Assembly: GCA_023266955.1 (NCBI GenBank)
Contig: JAHFOH010000028.1
Span: 1 to 12,487 of the forward strand
DNA from: Nitrososphaerota archaeon
Lineage (GTDB): Archaea; Thermoproteota; Nitrososphaeria; Nitrososphaerales; JAHFOH01
DNA: 12,487 nt
Direction: 5' to 3'
Below, in pieces: positions 5,783 through 12,319 of the stretch. The translations under genes were made by a program, and so were the position numbers. The notes below the pieces were generated by a model. The model made no database searches. It worked only from the letters and a program-made list of their open reading frames with translations, and had not been told where the DNA came from. The stretch's first letter is position 1. Each line of letters begins with the position of its first letter.

Positions 5783-6256
5783 GTGAGCGCCACCATCAGT
5801 AGACTTCCTCTTGCGCTGTCGGCGGTGGCGATAATTATCGCAGCTGTTGCACTGGCACAGACCTTCACTCTGAGTGCCCCGACTAGCCAAGTTACTCCAA
5901 AGACACAGACTTTCAAGATCAACATAGCTGATGGCGAAGTAATCTCTGAAGTAGACGGCAAAGATGTTGTAACTGGAGAATATCACAGATTCGAGCCCCC
6001 GGTGCTAGTCGTACACAAGGGGGACACCGTAGTCTTCCAGGTAACCAACATGGACCATCATCGACACTCTCTCGTCATGCAGGGCTGTAGCGTTGATACA
6101 GGACCCCTAAACGAGCATGAAAGTAAGACGGTGCAGTGCGTCGCAACCTCATCCGGAGTGTACCAGTTCTACTGCGGTATTCCCTTTAATCCAGCTAATG
6201 AAGCCTGCGCCCCCGACCACGCCACAATAACGGGATACCTAGTAGTCCTCGAGTGA
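5783..6256 (+). CDS. Membrane-anchored cupredoxin (small blue-copper-type electron carrier)
   Basis: A 157-residue exported protein. An N-terminal hydrophobic segment (about 8-30) serves as signal or membrane anchor, followed by a cupredoxin fold. Likely copper ligands are H95 in DHHRHSLVM and the C-terminal loop YC131GIP...AC142APDH146ATI149TG. Two cysteines lie in the ligand loop, 11 apart, so it is not a standard CuA centre (which needs CxxxC), and the usual axial Met is replaced by I149. There is a further cysteine pair, C102 and C119, that could form a disulfide. GTG at 5783 is the only in-frame start after the stop at 5765; GGTGA is four bases ahead. First gene of the operon, 32 bases before the iron-sulfur subunit, so it probably exchanges electrons with that complex. 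Confidence 0.85.
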   Translation: MSATISRLPLALSAVAIIIAAVALAQTFTLSAPTSQVTPKTQTFKINIADGEVISEVDGKDVVTGEYHRFEPPVLVVHKGDTVVFQVTNMDHHRHSLVMQGCSVDTGPLNEHESKTVQCVATSSGVYQFYCGIPFNPANEACAPDHATITGYLVVLE

Positions 6257-6288
6257 GAGGGCTACCCTCCACCTTTTTGGTGAAGTGA

Positions 6289-7110
6289 ATGAGGGCTTCC
6301 CGCAGGAGCTTCGTAAAAGCGGTAGGCGGTGCGACCGCCGCCATAGCGGCCTTCTTTGGTCTCGCTGGTAGAGATTTCACGTTATTCACGAAGGCGGTAG
6401 CTCCTTCCAACGGCGGGAAGCCGAGAAAGTGGGTGATGGTAATCGATTTGGAGAGATGTGATGGTTGCAAGAAATGCACTGAAGCGTGCATCAATGAGAA
6501 TCTTGTGCCCCCTACCTTCGGTGCTGAACCCAGCTTTCAAGGCTTTCAAGAATGGATCAAGGTATTCGAGTTAAACCACGAAGAGGGGGCTGCACATCAG
6601 CATCAAGAAGCTGGAGCTCATCTACCAACTCCATGTATGAACTGTCAGAATGCACCTTGCGTCAAAGTTTGTCCTGTCGGGGCAACATTCTACTCTGAAG
6701 ATGGCATTGTTCTGATTGATAATACAAGGTGCATAGGATGTAGATTCTGCATGGCGGCGTGCCCCTATGAGCGGAGGTTCTTCAATTGGGGAGAACCACC
6801 GCACTCGGCTCAAGAGCAGCTTATCGAATACGATCCAAGATACCCTGTTCCTCACAGAAGAGGAACTGTTGAGAAGTGCATGTTTTGTGCGCACAGAGTT
6901 GAGAAGGGTAGACTACCCGCATGTGTTGAAGCATGCAACAAAGCTGGAATGAAGGCAATCTACTTCGGAGATGCGTTTGAAGACGTAGTCACGAACGGTT
7001 CTGAAGTTGTTCGATTATCCGAGCTACTATCCAGACGAGGCGGATACAGGCTCAAGGAGGAACTCGGAACGAAGCCAAGAGTCTACTATCTTCCGCCGAC
7101 TGGAAGGTGA
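6289..7110 (+). CDS. Tat-exported four-cluster [4Fe-4S] protein, ActB/DmsB/DsrO-like
   Basis: A 273-residue electron-transfer subunit of the complex iron-sulfur oxidoreductase family (DmsB, TtrB, DsrO, ActB C-terminal part). It starts with a twin-arginine signal (SRRSFVKAVGG, residues 4-14), so it works on the outer face of the membrane. All sixteen cluster cysteines are visible: C57/C60/C63/C67, C116/C119/C124/C128, C148/C151/C154/C158 and C197/C200/C212/C216. A His-rich insert (about 96-110, with HQHQEAGAH) lies between the first two groups and could bind metal. GGTGA is five bases ahead of the ATG. It lies six bases before the NrfD-type gene; together they would take electrons from quinol. 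No molybdopterin catalytic subunit is present in this window, so the acceptor is more likely one of the operon's cupredoxins. Confidence 0.9.
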   Translation: MRASRRSFVKAVGGATAAIAAFFGLAGRDFTLFTKAVAPSNGGKPRKWVMVIDLERCDGCKKCTEACINENLVPPTFGAEPSFQGFQEWIKVFELNHEEGAAHQHQEAGAHLPTPCMNCQNAPCVKVCPVGATFYSEDGIVLIDNTRCIGCRFCMAACPYERRFFNWGEPPHSAQEQLIEYDPRYPVPHRRGTVEKCMFCAHRVEKGRLPACVEACNKAGMKAIYFGDAFEDVVTNGSEVVRLSELLSRRGGYRLKEELGTKPRVYYLPPTGR

Positions 7111-7116
7111 CGAGAG

Positions 7117-8490
7117 ATGGAGAAGAGAGCCTACGAATCGACTGGAGAGACCCTGATTCGACCAATAATCCGACGCGGCAGAGCCTACTATACCTTCGTC
7201 TTCAGTCTTATGGCAGTAATCGTGTGGGGCGGGTACGCCTACTACACACAGCTCTCGGAGGGGTTGGTAGTCACGGGTATGAGGCATATCGTGCTGTGGG
7301 GACTCTATATCACAAACCTAGTCTTCTTCATAGGAATAAGCCATGCAGGAACTCTCATCTCAGCTATTCTAAGAGTGACTGGAGCCGAATGGCGAAGACC
7401 CATCACTCGCATGGCTGAGTCGATCACTGTATTCGCCCTAATGGTAGGGGCACTGATGCCGCTTATCGACCTAGGGAGACCAGATAGGATGCTTAACCTA
7501 GTGTTGTACGGTAGGATCCAATCGCCTATCATATGGGACTTCATATCGATAGCTACTTACCTAACGGGCGCAATAATCTATCTCTACCTGCCTCTGATTC
7601 CCGATATAGCCGACTTGAGGGATAGGTTAACCTGGAAGGGATGGCGAGGACGAGTCTACAAGCTTCTATCCTTGGGTTGGAATGGCTCAGAGGAGCAAAG
7701 GAAGCGTCTCGAACGAGCTATCAAAATAATGTCTGTTATCATAATTCCAGTCGCTGTATCTGTTCACACAGTCGTGTCTTGGATATTCGGTATGACACTT
7801 AGGGTTGGCTGGCACAGCTCGATCTTCGGCCCATACTTCGTTGTAGGTGCAATCTTCTCCGGGATTGCAACCATCATTATTGCCATGTTCGTTTTTAGGC
7901 GAGTGTATCATCTTGAGCGGTACATAACGGCTCTGCATTTCAAGCATCTAGGCCTCATGCTGTTAGCACTTGATGCTTCCTACATCTACTTCACAATAAG
8001 CGAGTATCTTACCGCCTCTTATGGCGCTGAAGCAGCTGATCTCGAACTCCTTGGTGCGTTATTCTGGGGTCAGTACGCACCCGAGTTCTGGGTCTTTGCG
8101 ATAGGAGGATTAGTGATTCCCGCTTTCATGATAGCGTTACCTAGGACACGGACTCCTGCGGGTGTCACAGTAGCTGCGATTCTAGTGAACATAGGAATGT
8201 GGTTGAAACGTTTCATCATCATAATCCCAACGCTCTCACGTCCAATGCTCCCCTACGAGTGGGGACAGTATCAGCCAACATGGGTGGAATGGTCCATAAC
8301 AGCTGCTTCGGTAGCCGGATTCATCCTTCTGATAACGATCTTCTCAAGATTCCTTCCGATCGTATCAGTCTGGGAGACCGTCGGCGAAAGAATGGCAACT
8401 GAAGGCGGCATACCACTACCCTCAACTTTCACAATGGCTGCCAACACTCATTCCGTTCCATTATCGGGGGAGGAGAGCGATCGTGTATAG
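7117..8490 (+). CDS. NrfD/PsrC/ActC-type integral membrane quinol-oxidising subunit
   Basis: A 457-residue polytopic membrane protein with about ten helices, the usual length for ActC-type NrfD proteins. Recognisable family stretches are GISHAGTLISAILRV (about 73-87), LIDLGRP (116-122), SPIIWDFISIATY (135-147), SVHTVVSWIFGM with GWHSSIFGPYFVVGAIFSG in the middle, and NIGMWLKRFIIIIPTLSRP with EWGQYQPTWVEW near the end. These fit ActC of alternative complex III and DsrP/PsrC subunits that oxidise or reduce quinones at the outer membrane face. The two-stranded charged loop around 166-202 is on the cytoplasmic side by prediction. AGGTGA is six bases before the ATG and overlaps the upstream stop codon, so translation is coupled to the iron-sulfur subunit. 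The next gene overlaps by eight bases. Confidence 0.9.
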   Translation: MEKRAYESTGETLIRPIIRRGRAYYTFVFSLMAVIVWGGYAYYTQLSEGLVVTGMRHIVLWGLYITNLVFFIGISHAGTLISAILRVTGAEWRRPITRMAESITVFALMVGALMPLIDLGRPDRMLNLVLYGRIQSPIIWDFISIATYLTGAIIYLYLPLIPDIADLRDRLTWKGWRGRVYKLLSLGWNGSEEQRKRLERAIKIMSVIIIPVAVSVHTVVSWIFGMTLRVGWHSSIFGPYFVVGAIFSGIATIIIAMFVFRRVYHLERYITALHFKHLGLMLLALDASYIYFTISEYLTASYGAEAADLELLGALFWGQYAPEFWVFAIGGLVIPAFMIALPRTRTPAGVTVAAILVNIGMWLKRFIIIIPTLSRPMLPYEWGQYQPTWVEWSITAASVAGFILLITIFSRFLPIVSVWETVGERMATEGGIPLPSTFTMAANTHSVPLSGEESDRV

Positions 8491-9679
8491 AGGCAAACTA
8501 CTCGCTTCGCTATGCGCACTCATTGCGATATTCTTCTTGTCAACCGTTGTTCCAAGCTACGCTTATTCGAGTCCCGCGGCTACCGCTCAAGGCACGCTGA
8601 CGGTCTTATCTGCCTCCGTCGCTCCTGAAACCAGAGAGTTTGTAGTTTACATTGGCAGAACCGGTTTCAATGGAAGCGCAGATTCCTTCAAGATCGTCGT
8701 TAACGAAGGAGATATTGTCCACATTAGGTTCGTTTACGCTGACACAGATCTTGGCTATGATAATCCACATCAAATCATGATAGAAGGTTACGGTATAACC
8801 ACTGAGAAGATCAACCGTGCAAATCCTGAGCAGACAGTCGAGTTCGTCGCAGGACAAAGCGGAGACTTCCTCATTCATTGCATTCTCATCTGCAATGGTC
8901 ATACGAACCTTCAAACAGGCACACTTTCTGTGACTTTTGCTGCTGGCACAGCTCTACCCACAAGAATGACAGTCTCGCTAGAGCAGACAGTGGGCGAAGA
9001 AAAAGGTGTCTCTGTAGCTGCAACCCTAATTGACGCCAGAGAAGAGCCGGTTGTTGGTGCCGTCATACAGTTCTATGTGAATACGACATTTGGTGCTATG
9101 AAGATCGGATCTTCAACAACTGATGCAACAGGGAAAGCATCCATCACATACAATCCCGGCGGACCAGGACAGCTTCAGTTCACGGTTGTTTACGCCGGCG
9201 CAGCGAAGTACGAGCCAAGCACTACTGCTGGTTCAGTCATATATCAAGCTAGAGGAATGGCGGAGCGTGGCGACGAATTTCCCTTCGTATTGGGACAGAA
9301 CATGTCCCCCGATATTAGGTTGGTTGGCTCTCCATGGTCTATCAGCCTCCTAATAGTAACTATCGTGGGGCTGGTGGTTGGAGGCGTTTGGGCAACATAT
9401 CTCTTTGTCGCGAAACAGCTTGTAGACATACGAAAATTCGGCGGACTTAATGGGGCAAAGAGATTAGCAACCGTGCCGCTGTATACACCCTTTTCCCCAG
9501 CAAAGACTCTGCTATTCACGGGCATGTTAGTTGGTCTAGGCGTATTAGACTCTCTCACGCTAGATTTCTTGCAACTCCCTCTCATGTTGAAGGTGCCTTT
9601 CCTAGTGGTTGTTGTGGTGGCAGAAGTATTCCTCTTCATACAGTTTACGAAAAAGTTAGAGAGGTTGGCGCATGAGTAA
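8483..9679 (+). CDS. CuA-like cupredoxin / Ig-like domain / three-helix membrane protein
   Basis: A 398-residue protein with signal peptide (1-27), cupredoxin domain (about 35-152), Ig-like beta domain (about 158-255), then three hydrophobic helices (about 288-313, 340-358, 367-388). The cupredoxin resembles subunit II of ba3-type oxidase: PH96QIMIEGYGI, then HC133ILIC137NGH140TNL143QTG. The order CxxxC...H is that of a CuA site, but one residue is missing between the second Cys and His (CxxxCxxH instead of CxxxCxxxH) and the last ligand Met is Leu. The Ig-like domain (VGAVIQFYV, TDATGKASITYNPGG) may act as a spacer. GTG start overlaps the NrfD gene by eight bases, with GGAGG ahead. Probable electron acceptor from the NrfD/iron-sulfur unit. 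Confidence 0.8.
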   Translation: MYRGKLLASLCALIAIFFLSTVVPSYAYSSPAATAQGTLTVLSASVAPETREFVVYIGRTGFNGSADSFKIVVNEGDIVHIRFVYADTDLGYDNPHQIMIEGYGITTEKINRANPEQTVEFVAGQSGDFLIHCILICNGHTNLQTGTLSVTFAAGTALPTRMTVSLEQTVGEEKGVSVAATLIDAREEPVVGAVIQFYVNTTFGAMKIGSSTTDATGKASITYNPGGPGQLQFTVVYAGAAKYEPSTTAGSVIYQARGMAERGDEFPFVLGQNMSPDIRLVGSPWSISLLIVTIVGLVVGGVWATYLFVAKQLVDIRKFGGLNGAKRLATVPLYTPFSPAKTLLFTGMLVGLGVLDSLTLDFLQLPLMLKVPFLVVVVVAEVFLFIQFTKKLERLAHE

Positions 9680-10205
9680 GTATCTGATACCTAGCCTATT
9701 GGCTGTGCTGATAGCTACTACGAGTCTCACAGTGGCATCCATAGGAATCTTTTCGTTAGGACGGACTGCAGAAGGTCCGACGAAAAAGGCGGGAATGGTC
9801 TTCGAAGGGTACAACTTCAACTCATGGGGCATGGCTTTAATTGCTCTCAGAAACGTTGGAGATGGCCAGATTACCATAAAGGGCGTTTTCTTCGATGGAC
9901 AGCAGCTTGCCGAAGGGGTGGTGGGCGTCCCAACCACACATGGAAAATACATGATGACCGTTGATGGAAGTTCAAAAACCATTGACACATTGGAAATGAT
10001 TTTTCCTGTACGAAATCACTACAACCTAGCAAACTACGCTACAAATAGCTCTGCAATACCACCCAGTGGATTTGTAATCCTCTACCTCAGTGTCGACGCT
10101 CCTCCTGTGGGAACTCAGAACGAGGTGAAGATCATTACAGATCAAGAAGGTACGTTTTCCACAATGATTACGAGCGGTGAAACCGCGAATTTCAAGCAGC
10201 CATAG
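9672..10205 (+). CDS. Secreted or anchored beta-rich protein, unknown function
   Basis: A 177-residue protein with an N-terminal hydrophobic segment (about 5-30) and an external domain rich in predicted strands (MALIALRNVGDGQITIKGVFFDG, KYMMTVDG, GFVILYLSVDAP). The short ALRNVGDGxITI stretch recalls archaeal pilin-like and other secreted proteins that carry one beta-sandwich, but there is no clear class III signal peptide and I do not place it in a family. There are no cysteines and only few histidines, so it is unlikely to bind copper as a cupredoxin. Its start overlaps the preceding gene by eight bases with GAGAGGT ahead, which ties it to the complex; it could be an external accessory subunit. 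Confidence 0.65.
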   Translation: MSKYLIPSLLAVLIATTSLTVASIGIFSLGRTAEGPTKKAGMVFEGYNFNSWGMALIALRNVGDGQITIKGVFFDGQQLAEGVVGVPTTHGKYMMTVDGSSKTIDTLEMIFPVRNHYNLANYATNSSAIPPSGFVILYLSVDAPPVGTQNEVKIITDQEGTFSTMITSGETANFKQP

Positions 10206-10216
10206 AGGTGCCAAAT

Positions 10217-10462
10217 ATGACCGTCTATGACCTAATCAGAAGGCTGGGGAGGACTGTCGGACAAGCCGAAAAAGAGTGGAAAGAACTTACGAAACCATCA
10301 CCTCCCACTCCCGAGGAAATCAGGAGAGGAATCCTGAAAGTAGCAAACGACCTTGGTTTAGAGTCGCAAGGAAAGTCGGAAGAAGAGCTTAGGGAAGAGA
10401 TTCTGAAGAGGCTGGAGAACAGGTACAAACCCAGGCGGTACAAGGTTGAATCTCAGTTTTGA
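10217..10462 (+). CDS. Small charged helical protein, unknown function
   Basis: An 81-residue soluble protein, rich in Lys, Arg and Glu, with predicted helices around residues 2-24 and 33-67 (EEIRRGILKVAN, EEELREEILKRLEN) and a basic C-terminus (YKPRRYKVE). I do not recognise a family. The ATG at 10217 is preferred over the GTG at 10208 because GAGGTG (10205-10210) lies six bases ahead of it. It follows the preceding stop by 11 bases and is the last gene of the operon. Cytoplasmic by lack of a signal, unlike the other products, so it might be an assembly or membrane-tethering factor. The shared promoter of the next gene overlaps its 3' end. Confidence 0.55.
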   Translation: MTVYDLIRRLGRTVGQAEKEWKELTKPSPPTPEEIRRGILKVANDLGLESQGKSEEELREEILKRLENRYKPRRYKVESQF

Positions 10463-10483
10463 GAAACGGCTCCCAGCTTTAAG
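10436..10483 (+). promoter_or_regulatory. Promoter of the ferredoxin-fusion gene with shared operator
   Basis: The right half CAGTTTTGAGAAA (10454-10466) and the TG-N5-CA core are kept; the left half is weak, perhaps because it lies inside the preceding gene. Eleven bases (CGGCTCCCAGC) lead to TTTAAG at 10478-10483. Confidence 0.65.
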
Positions 10484-10510
10484 AGGAGCCATGCTACAGA
10501 TGGGATGATA

Positions 10511-10927
10511 ATGAGCGAGGACATAATCGTATCAGTGAACGAGGAAGCCTTCCAAATGCTGAAGAAGGCGCGCAAAGAAGGAGAGAGTTTTTCGGATGTA
10601 ATTGTGCGCCTCGCTTCGGCAAAGCTGGCGGGTCTTCAGAAGCGAGGGGAAAAGGAAATCACTACTTCGGAAGGAAGAAAGATTAGTGTGAAAATTGATC
10701 AGGACCTTTGCTTGGGAGCGGAGAGTTGCGTTAGCTTGGCGCCTATGGTTTTCGCGTTGGATGTGGAACATCTAGGCTTCCAACGCCGGGGGTCTGAACC
10801 TCTAGGTATGATGGATGTACCAGAAGGCTCGGTTTTCAGCGAGACAGTTGTTCTAGCCGCGCAATCATGCCCCTACCGCGCCATATATGTGAAAGATGTG
10901 GAGACAGGTGAACAGCTAGTTCCGTAG
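10511..10927 (+). CDS. VapB-like antitoxin domain fused to a [3Fe-4S]-type ferredoxin
   Basis: A 138-residue cytoplasmic protein with two parts. Residues 3-40 (IIVSVNEEAFQMLKKARKEG then ESFSDVIVRLASAK) match the DNA-binding, dimer-forming end of DUF217/VapB-type archaeal antitoxins. Residues 58-134 form a small ferredoxin: C67LGAESC73, APMVFALD, then C120PYRAI. The missing fourth ligand (A70 in the CxxAxxC position) predicts a [3Fe-4S] cluster, or a labile fourth iron, as in ferredoxins that serve P450s. The linker (41-57) is charged. ATG 10511 is chosen because the TATA box predicts a transcript start near 10507, excluding ATG 10505. It has its own shared-type promoter. No PIN-domain toxin is adjacent. 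It may be a redox-responsive DNA-binding protein; a plain ferredoxin with an oligomerising tail is the alternative. Confidence 0.8.
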   Translation: MSEDIIVSVNEEAFQMLKKARKEGESFSDVIVRLASAKLAGLQKRGEKEITTSEGRKISVKIDQDLCLGAESCVSLAPMVFALDVEHLGFQRRGSEPLGMMDVPEGSVFSETVVLAAQSCPYRAIYVKDVETGEQLVP

Positions 10928-11008
10928 CTCCACTTTCAGTGGATCTCCTGTCACTAGAGCAGGGATAGCAGCATTAATCATAGCAAGAGAACACGATATA
11001 TTGTCGAT

Positions 11009-11056
11009 ATTTCACGCTACACATTTCAAAACTGAGAATCGTCATGCTATTTTATT
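11009..11056 (+). promoter_or_regulatory. Promoter of the membrane regulator with shared operator
   Basis: The right half CAAAACTGAGAAT (11027-11039) is strong; the left half is degenerate and lacks the TG. Eleven bases (CGTCATGCTAT) lead to TTTATT at 11051-11056. Confidence 0.7.
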
Positions 11057-11083
11057 AGGTCTGTGCAGCGATTTGAAGACACA

Positions 11084-11704
11084 ATGAGAAAGACCCTCCT
11101 CTTCTCGATAGTGCTCGCAATGTCAACCATTAGTCTCTTAGCATACACATCATGGATGGTTTACGCTTTCGGCTCGATGGCGACATCAGACTGGATGCTT
11201 AACATGATGAACAGAATGATGGGCGGGCAATTTTCAGCCCCACCAGGCTCATCGCTCATGTTCTCTCCATGGATGGCAGTTCTGCCGCTGGGTTTGGTAG
11301 CGACTACGGTTTTGGGCGTAGTTGGACTAGCCTATTTTGTTCTCTTTTCAGAGTTGCGACAACCGAAACCTTCGCGGGGTTCGGAGAGATTGGGTGCGAA
11401 TGTTTACGATTCGGTGGACGTTCTTATGAGGACATTAACCACTGAGGAAAAGATGGTCTTAGAGGTTCTAATAGCTCACGAGGGCAAGTACTTGCAGAAA
11501 TACGTTAGGAAAGAGGCTGGATTAAGTAGACTGAAGACCCACAGAATCATAGTGAGGTTTGCCGAACGGGGCATTGTGAATGTTACGAAGTTTGGGAACA
11601 CGAATCAGGTGGTGCTTGCAGATTGGTTAAAGAAGGGAGGGTCTAAACGCTCCCCTGAGTCTGCCCACCGTTATTCTAGCGAGCCACTTAGGGTTCGACT
11701 ATGA
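11084..11704 (+). CDS. Membrane-bound winged-helix regulator with Met-rich external loop
   Basis: A 206-residue one-component regulator. Two transmembrane helices (about 5-28 and 66-88) flank an external loop with nine methionines between residues 25 and 64, including MLNMMNRMMGG. Such Met clusters bind Cu(I) in CopC-, Ctr- and CopM-type proteins. The cytoplasmic part (about 112-190) is a winged helix: LTTEEKMVLEVLIAHEG, then YLQKYVRKEAGLSRLKTHRIIV with RFAERGIVNVTKFGNTNQVVL as wing, as in archaeal DUF7343-type regulators. The ATG at 11084 is preferred over GTG at 11063, which is too close to the TATA box. It overlaps the convergent cupredoxin gene by 17 bases. The most direct reading is a sensor of copper outside the cell that controls the neighbouring copper genes. 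That is inference, but loop, topology and context agree. Confidence 0.8.
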   Translation: MRKTLLFSIVLAMSTISLLAYTSWMVYAFGSMATSDWMLNMMNRMMGGQFSAPPGSSLMFSPWMAVLPLGLVATTVLGVVGLAYFVLFSELRQPKPSRGSERLGANVYDSVDVLMRTLTTEEKMVLEVLIAHEGKYLQKYVRKEAGLSRLKTHRIIVRFAERGIVNVTKFGNTNQVVLADWLKKGGSKRSPESAHRYSSEPLRVRL

Positions 11705-12293
11705 CTGTTCCGGTCATGTTAGGATGAGGTTTGCAGAAGTATCTGTATTCTCCCGGTTCGTTGAATGTGTAGCTGAACGTCTGCATATGATCTAGGAGGG
11801 CTGAGTCGAAGAGTCCGTTTGGTGTTCCATTAGACCCTGAAGTTACTGTGTGTTGGACGAAGTCCATGTTTATCCAAGTTACCGTGGTGCCCTTCTTGAC
11901 TGTAAGGTTCTGAGGAGTGAAGGCATAGTTGACTATCACTATATGGTTGGGCATGTAACCAGCCCTAGTCGTATTGCTCATCATCTGTCCGCAGAACTGG
12001 GTGTGTTGACCCATCATAGATTGCATGTTGCCATAGCTATTTCCCGTCATGCCTCCGCCCATCATGCTGCCATAGCCACTTCCCATCATCCCCATGCCTC
12101 CTGTACCCATCATTGAGCCCATCATGCCACCCATGTTCGAGCAAGCCATTCCTAATCCCCTCCGCGCTTGATAGTCCTGTTGACTTCGATCCGTGAAGGC
12201 ACCTTGAGCATTCACTGCTGCGATGGCACCTACCATTAGTCCTGCCACCCCAAGTACGATCAAGACAGCTGACCATTTGTTCAGTTCTTTCAT
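11688..12293 (-). CDS. Secreted plastocyanin/halocyanin-like cupredoxin with Met-Gly-rich linker
   Basis: A 201-residue exported copper protein. The signal or anchor segment spans about 8-29 (AAVNAQ at its end). Residues 45-114 form a low-complexity linker with about 19 Met, many as MMG repeats, plus C51 and C101. The cupredoxin domain (about 116-201) has a complete type 1 copper site: H148 in VQHTV and C187-K-P-H190-P-N-M193. GEYRYFCKPH and MTGTVIVE are typical of archaeal plastocyanin-like carriers. The Met-rich part could hold several Cu(I), so the protein may store or scavenge copper as well as carry electrons. ATG 12293 is chosen because a GTG at 12320 would touch the TATA box; the leader is then about 5 bases. 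It runs convergently into the membrane regulator gene, with a 17-base overlap. Confidence 0.9.
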   Translation of the reverse strand: MKELNKWSAVLIVLGVAGLMVGAIAAVNAQGAFTDRSQQDYQARRGLGMACSNMGGMMGSMMGTGGMGMMGSGYGSMMGGGMTGNSYGNMQSMMGQHTQFCGQMMSNTTRAGYMPNHIVIVNYAFTPQNLTVKKGTTVTWINMDFVQHTVTSGSNGTPNGLFDSALLDHMQTFSYTFNEPGEYRYFCKPHPNMTGTVIVEP

Positions 12294-12319
12294 CCCGCAG
12301 AAGATAGAGTTAGGCAGCA

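Noticed and set aside
5473..5986. Minus-strand frames across the intergenic region before the redox operon
   Set aside because: Antisense to the cupredoxin gene and its promoter, no recognisable domain, no sensible start signal.
5783..6256. A true CuA centre in the first cupredoxin
   Set aside because: The two loop cysteines are 11 residues apart rather than 4, and the axial Met is missing.
10511..10927. A classical toxin-antitoxin locus
   Set aside because: The antitoxin-like part is fused to a ferredoxin, and no PIN or other toxin gene is next to it.
10929..10943. Hairpin TCCAC-TTTCA-GTGGA after the ferredoxin-fusion gene as a terminator
   Set aside because: Stem of only five pairs with no T-run after it; likely chance.
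1321..11039. Reading the recurrent 31-mers as dispersed mobile repeats or a CRISPR-like array
   Set aside because: They follow gene orientation, keep a fixed distance to the TATA box and differ in sequence outside key positions, which fits operators.
11850..12116. Plus-strand His-rich frame that could pass for a metal-binding protein
   Set aside because: The His runs are the antisense of the Met-rich MMG repeats in the cupredoxin gene; no ribosome-binding site.
12001..12140. Tandem DNA repeats in the catcat/ccc region
   Set aside because: They are explained by the Met-Gly-rich coding linker of the cupredoxin and are irregular; not a separate repeat element or CRISPR.
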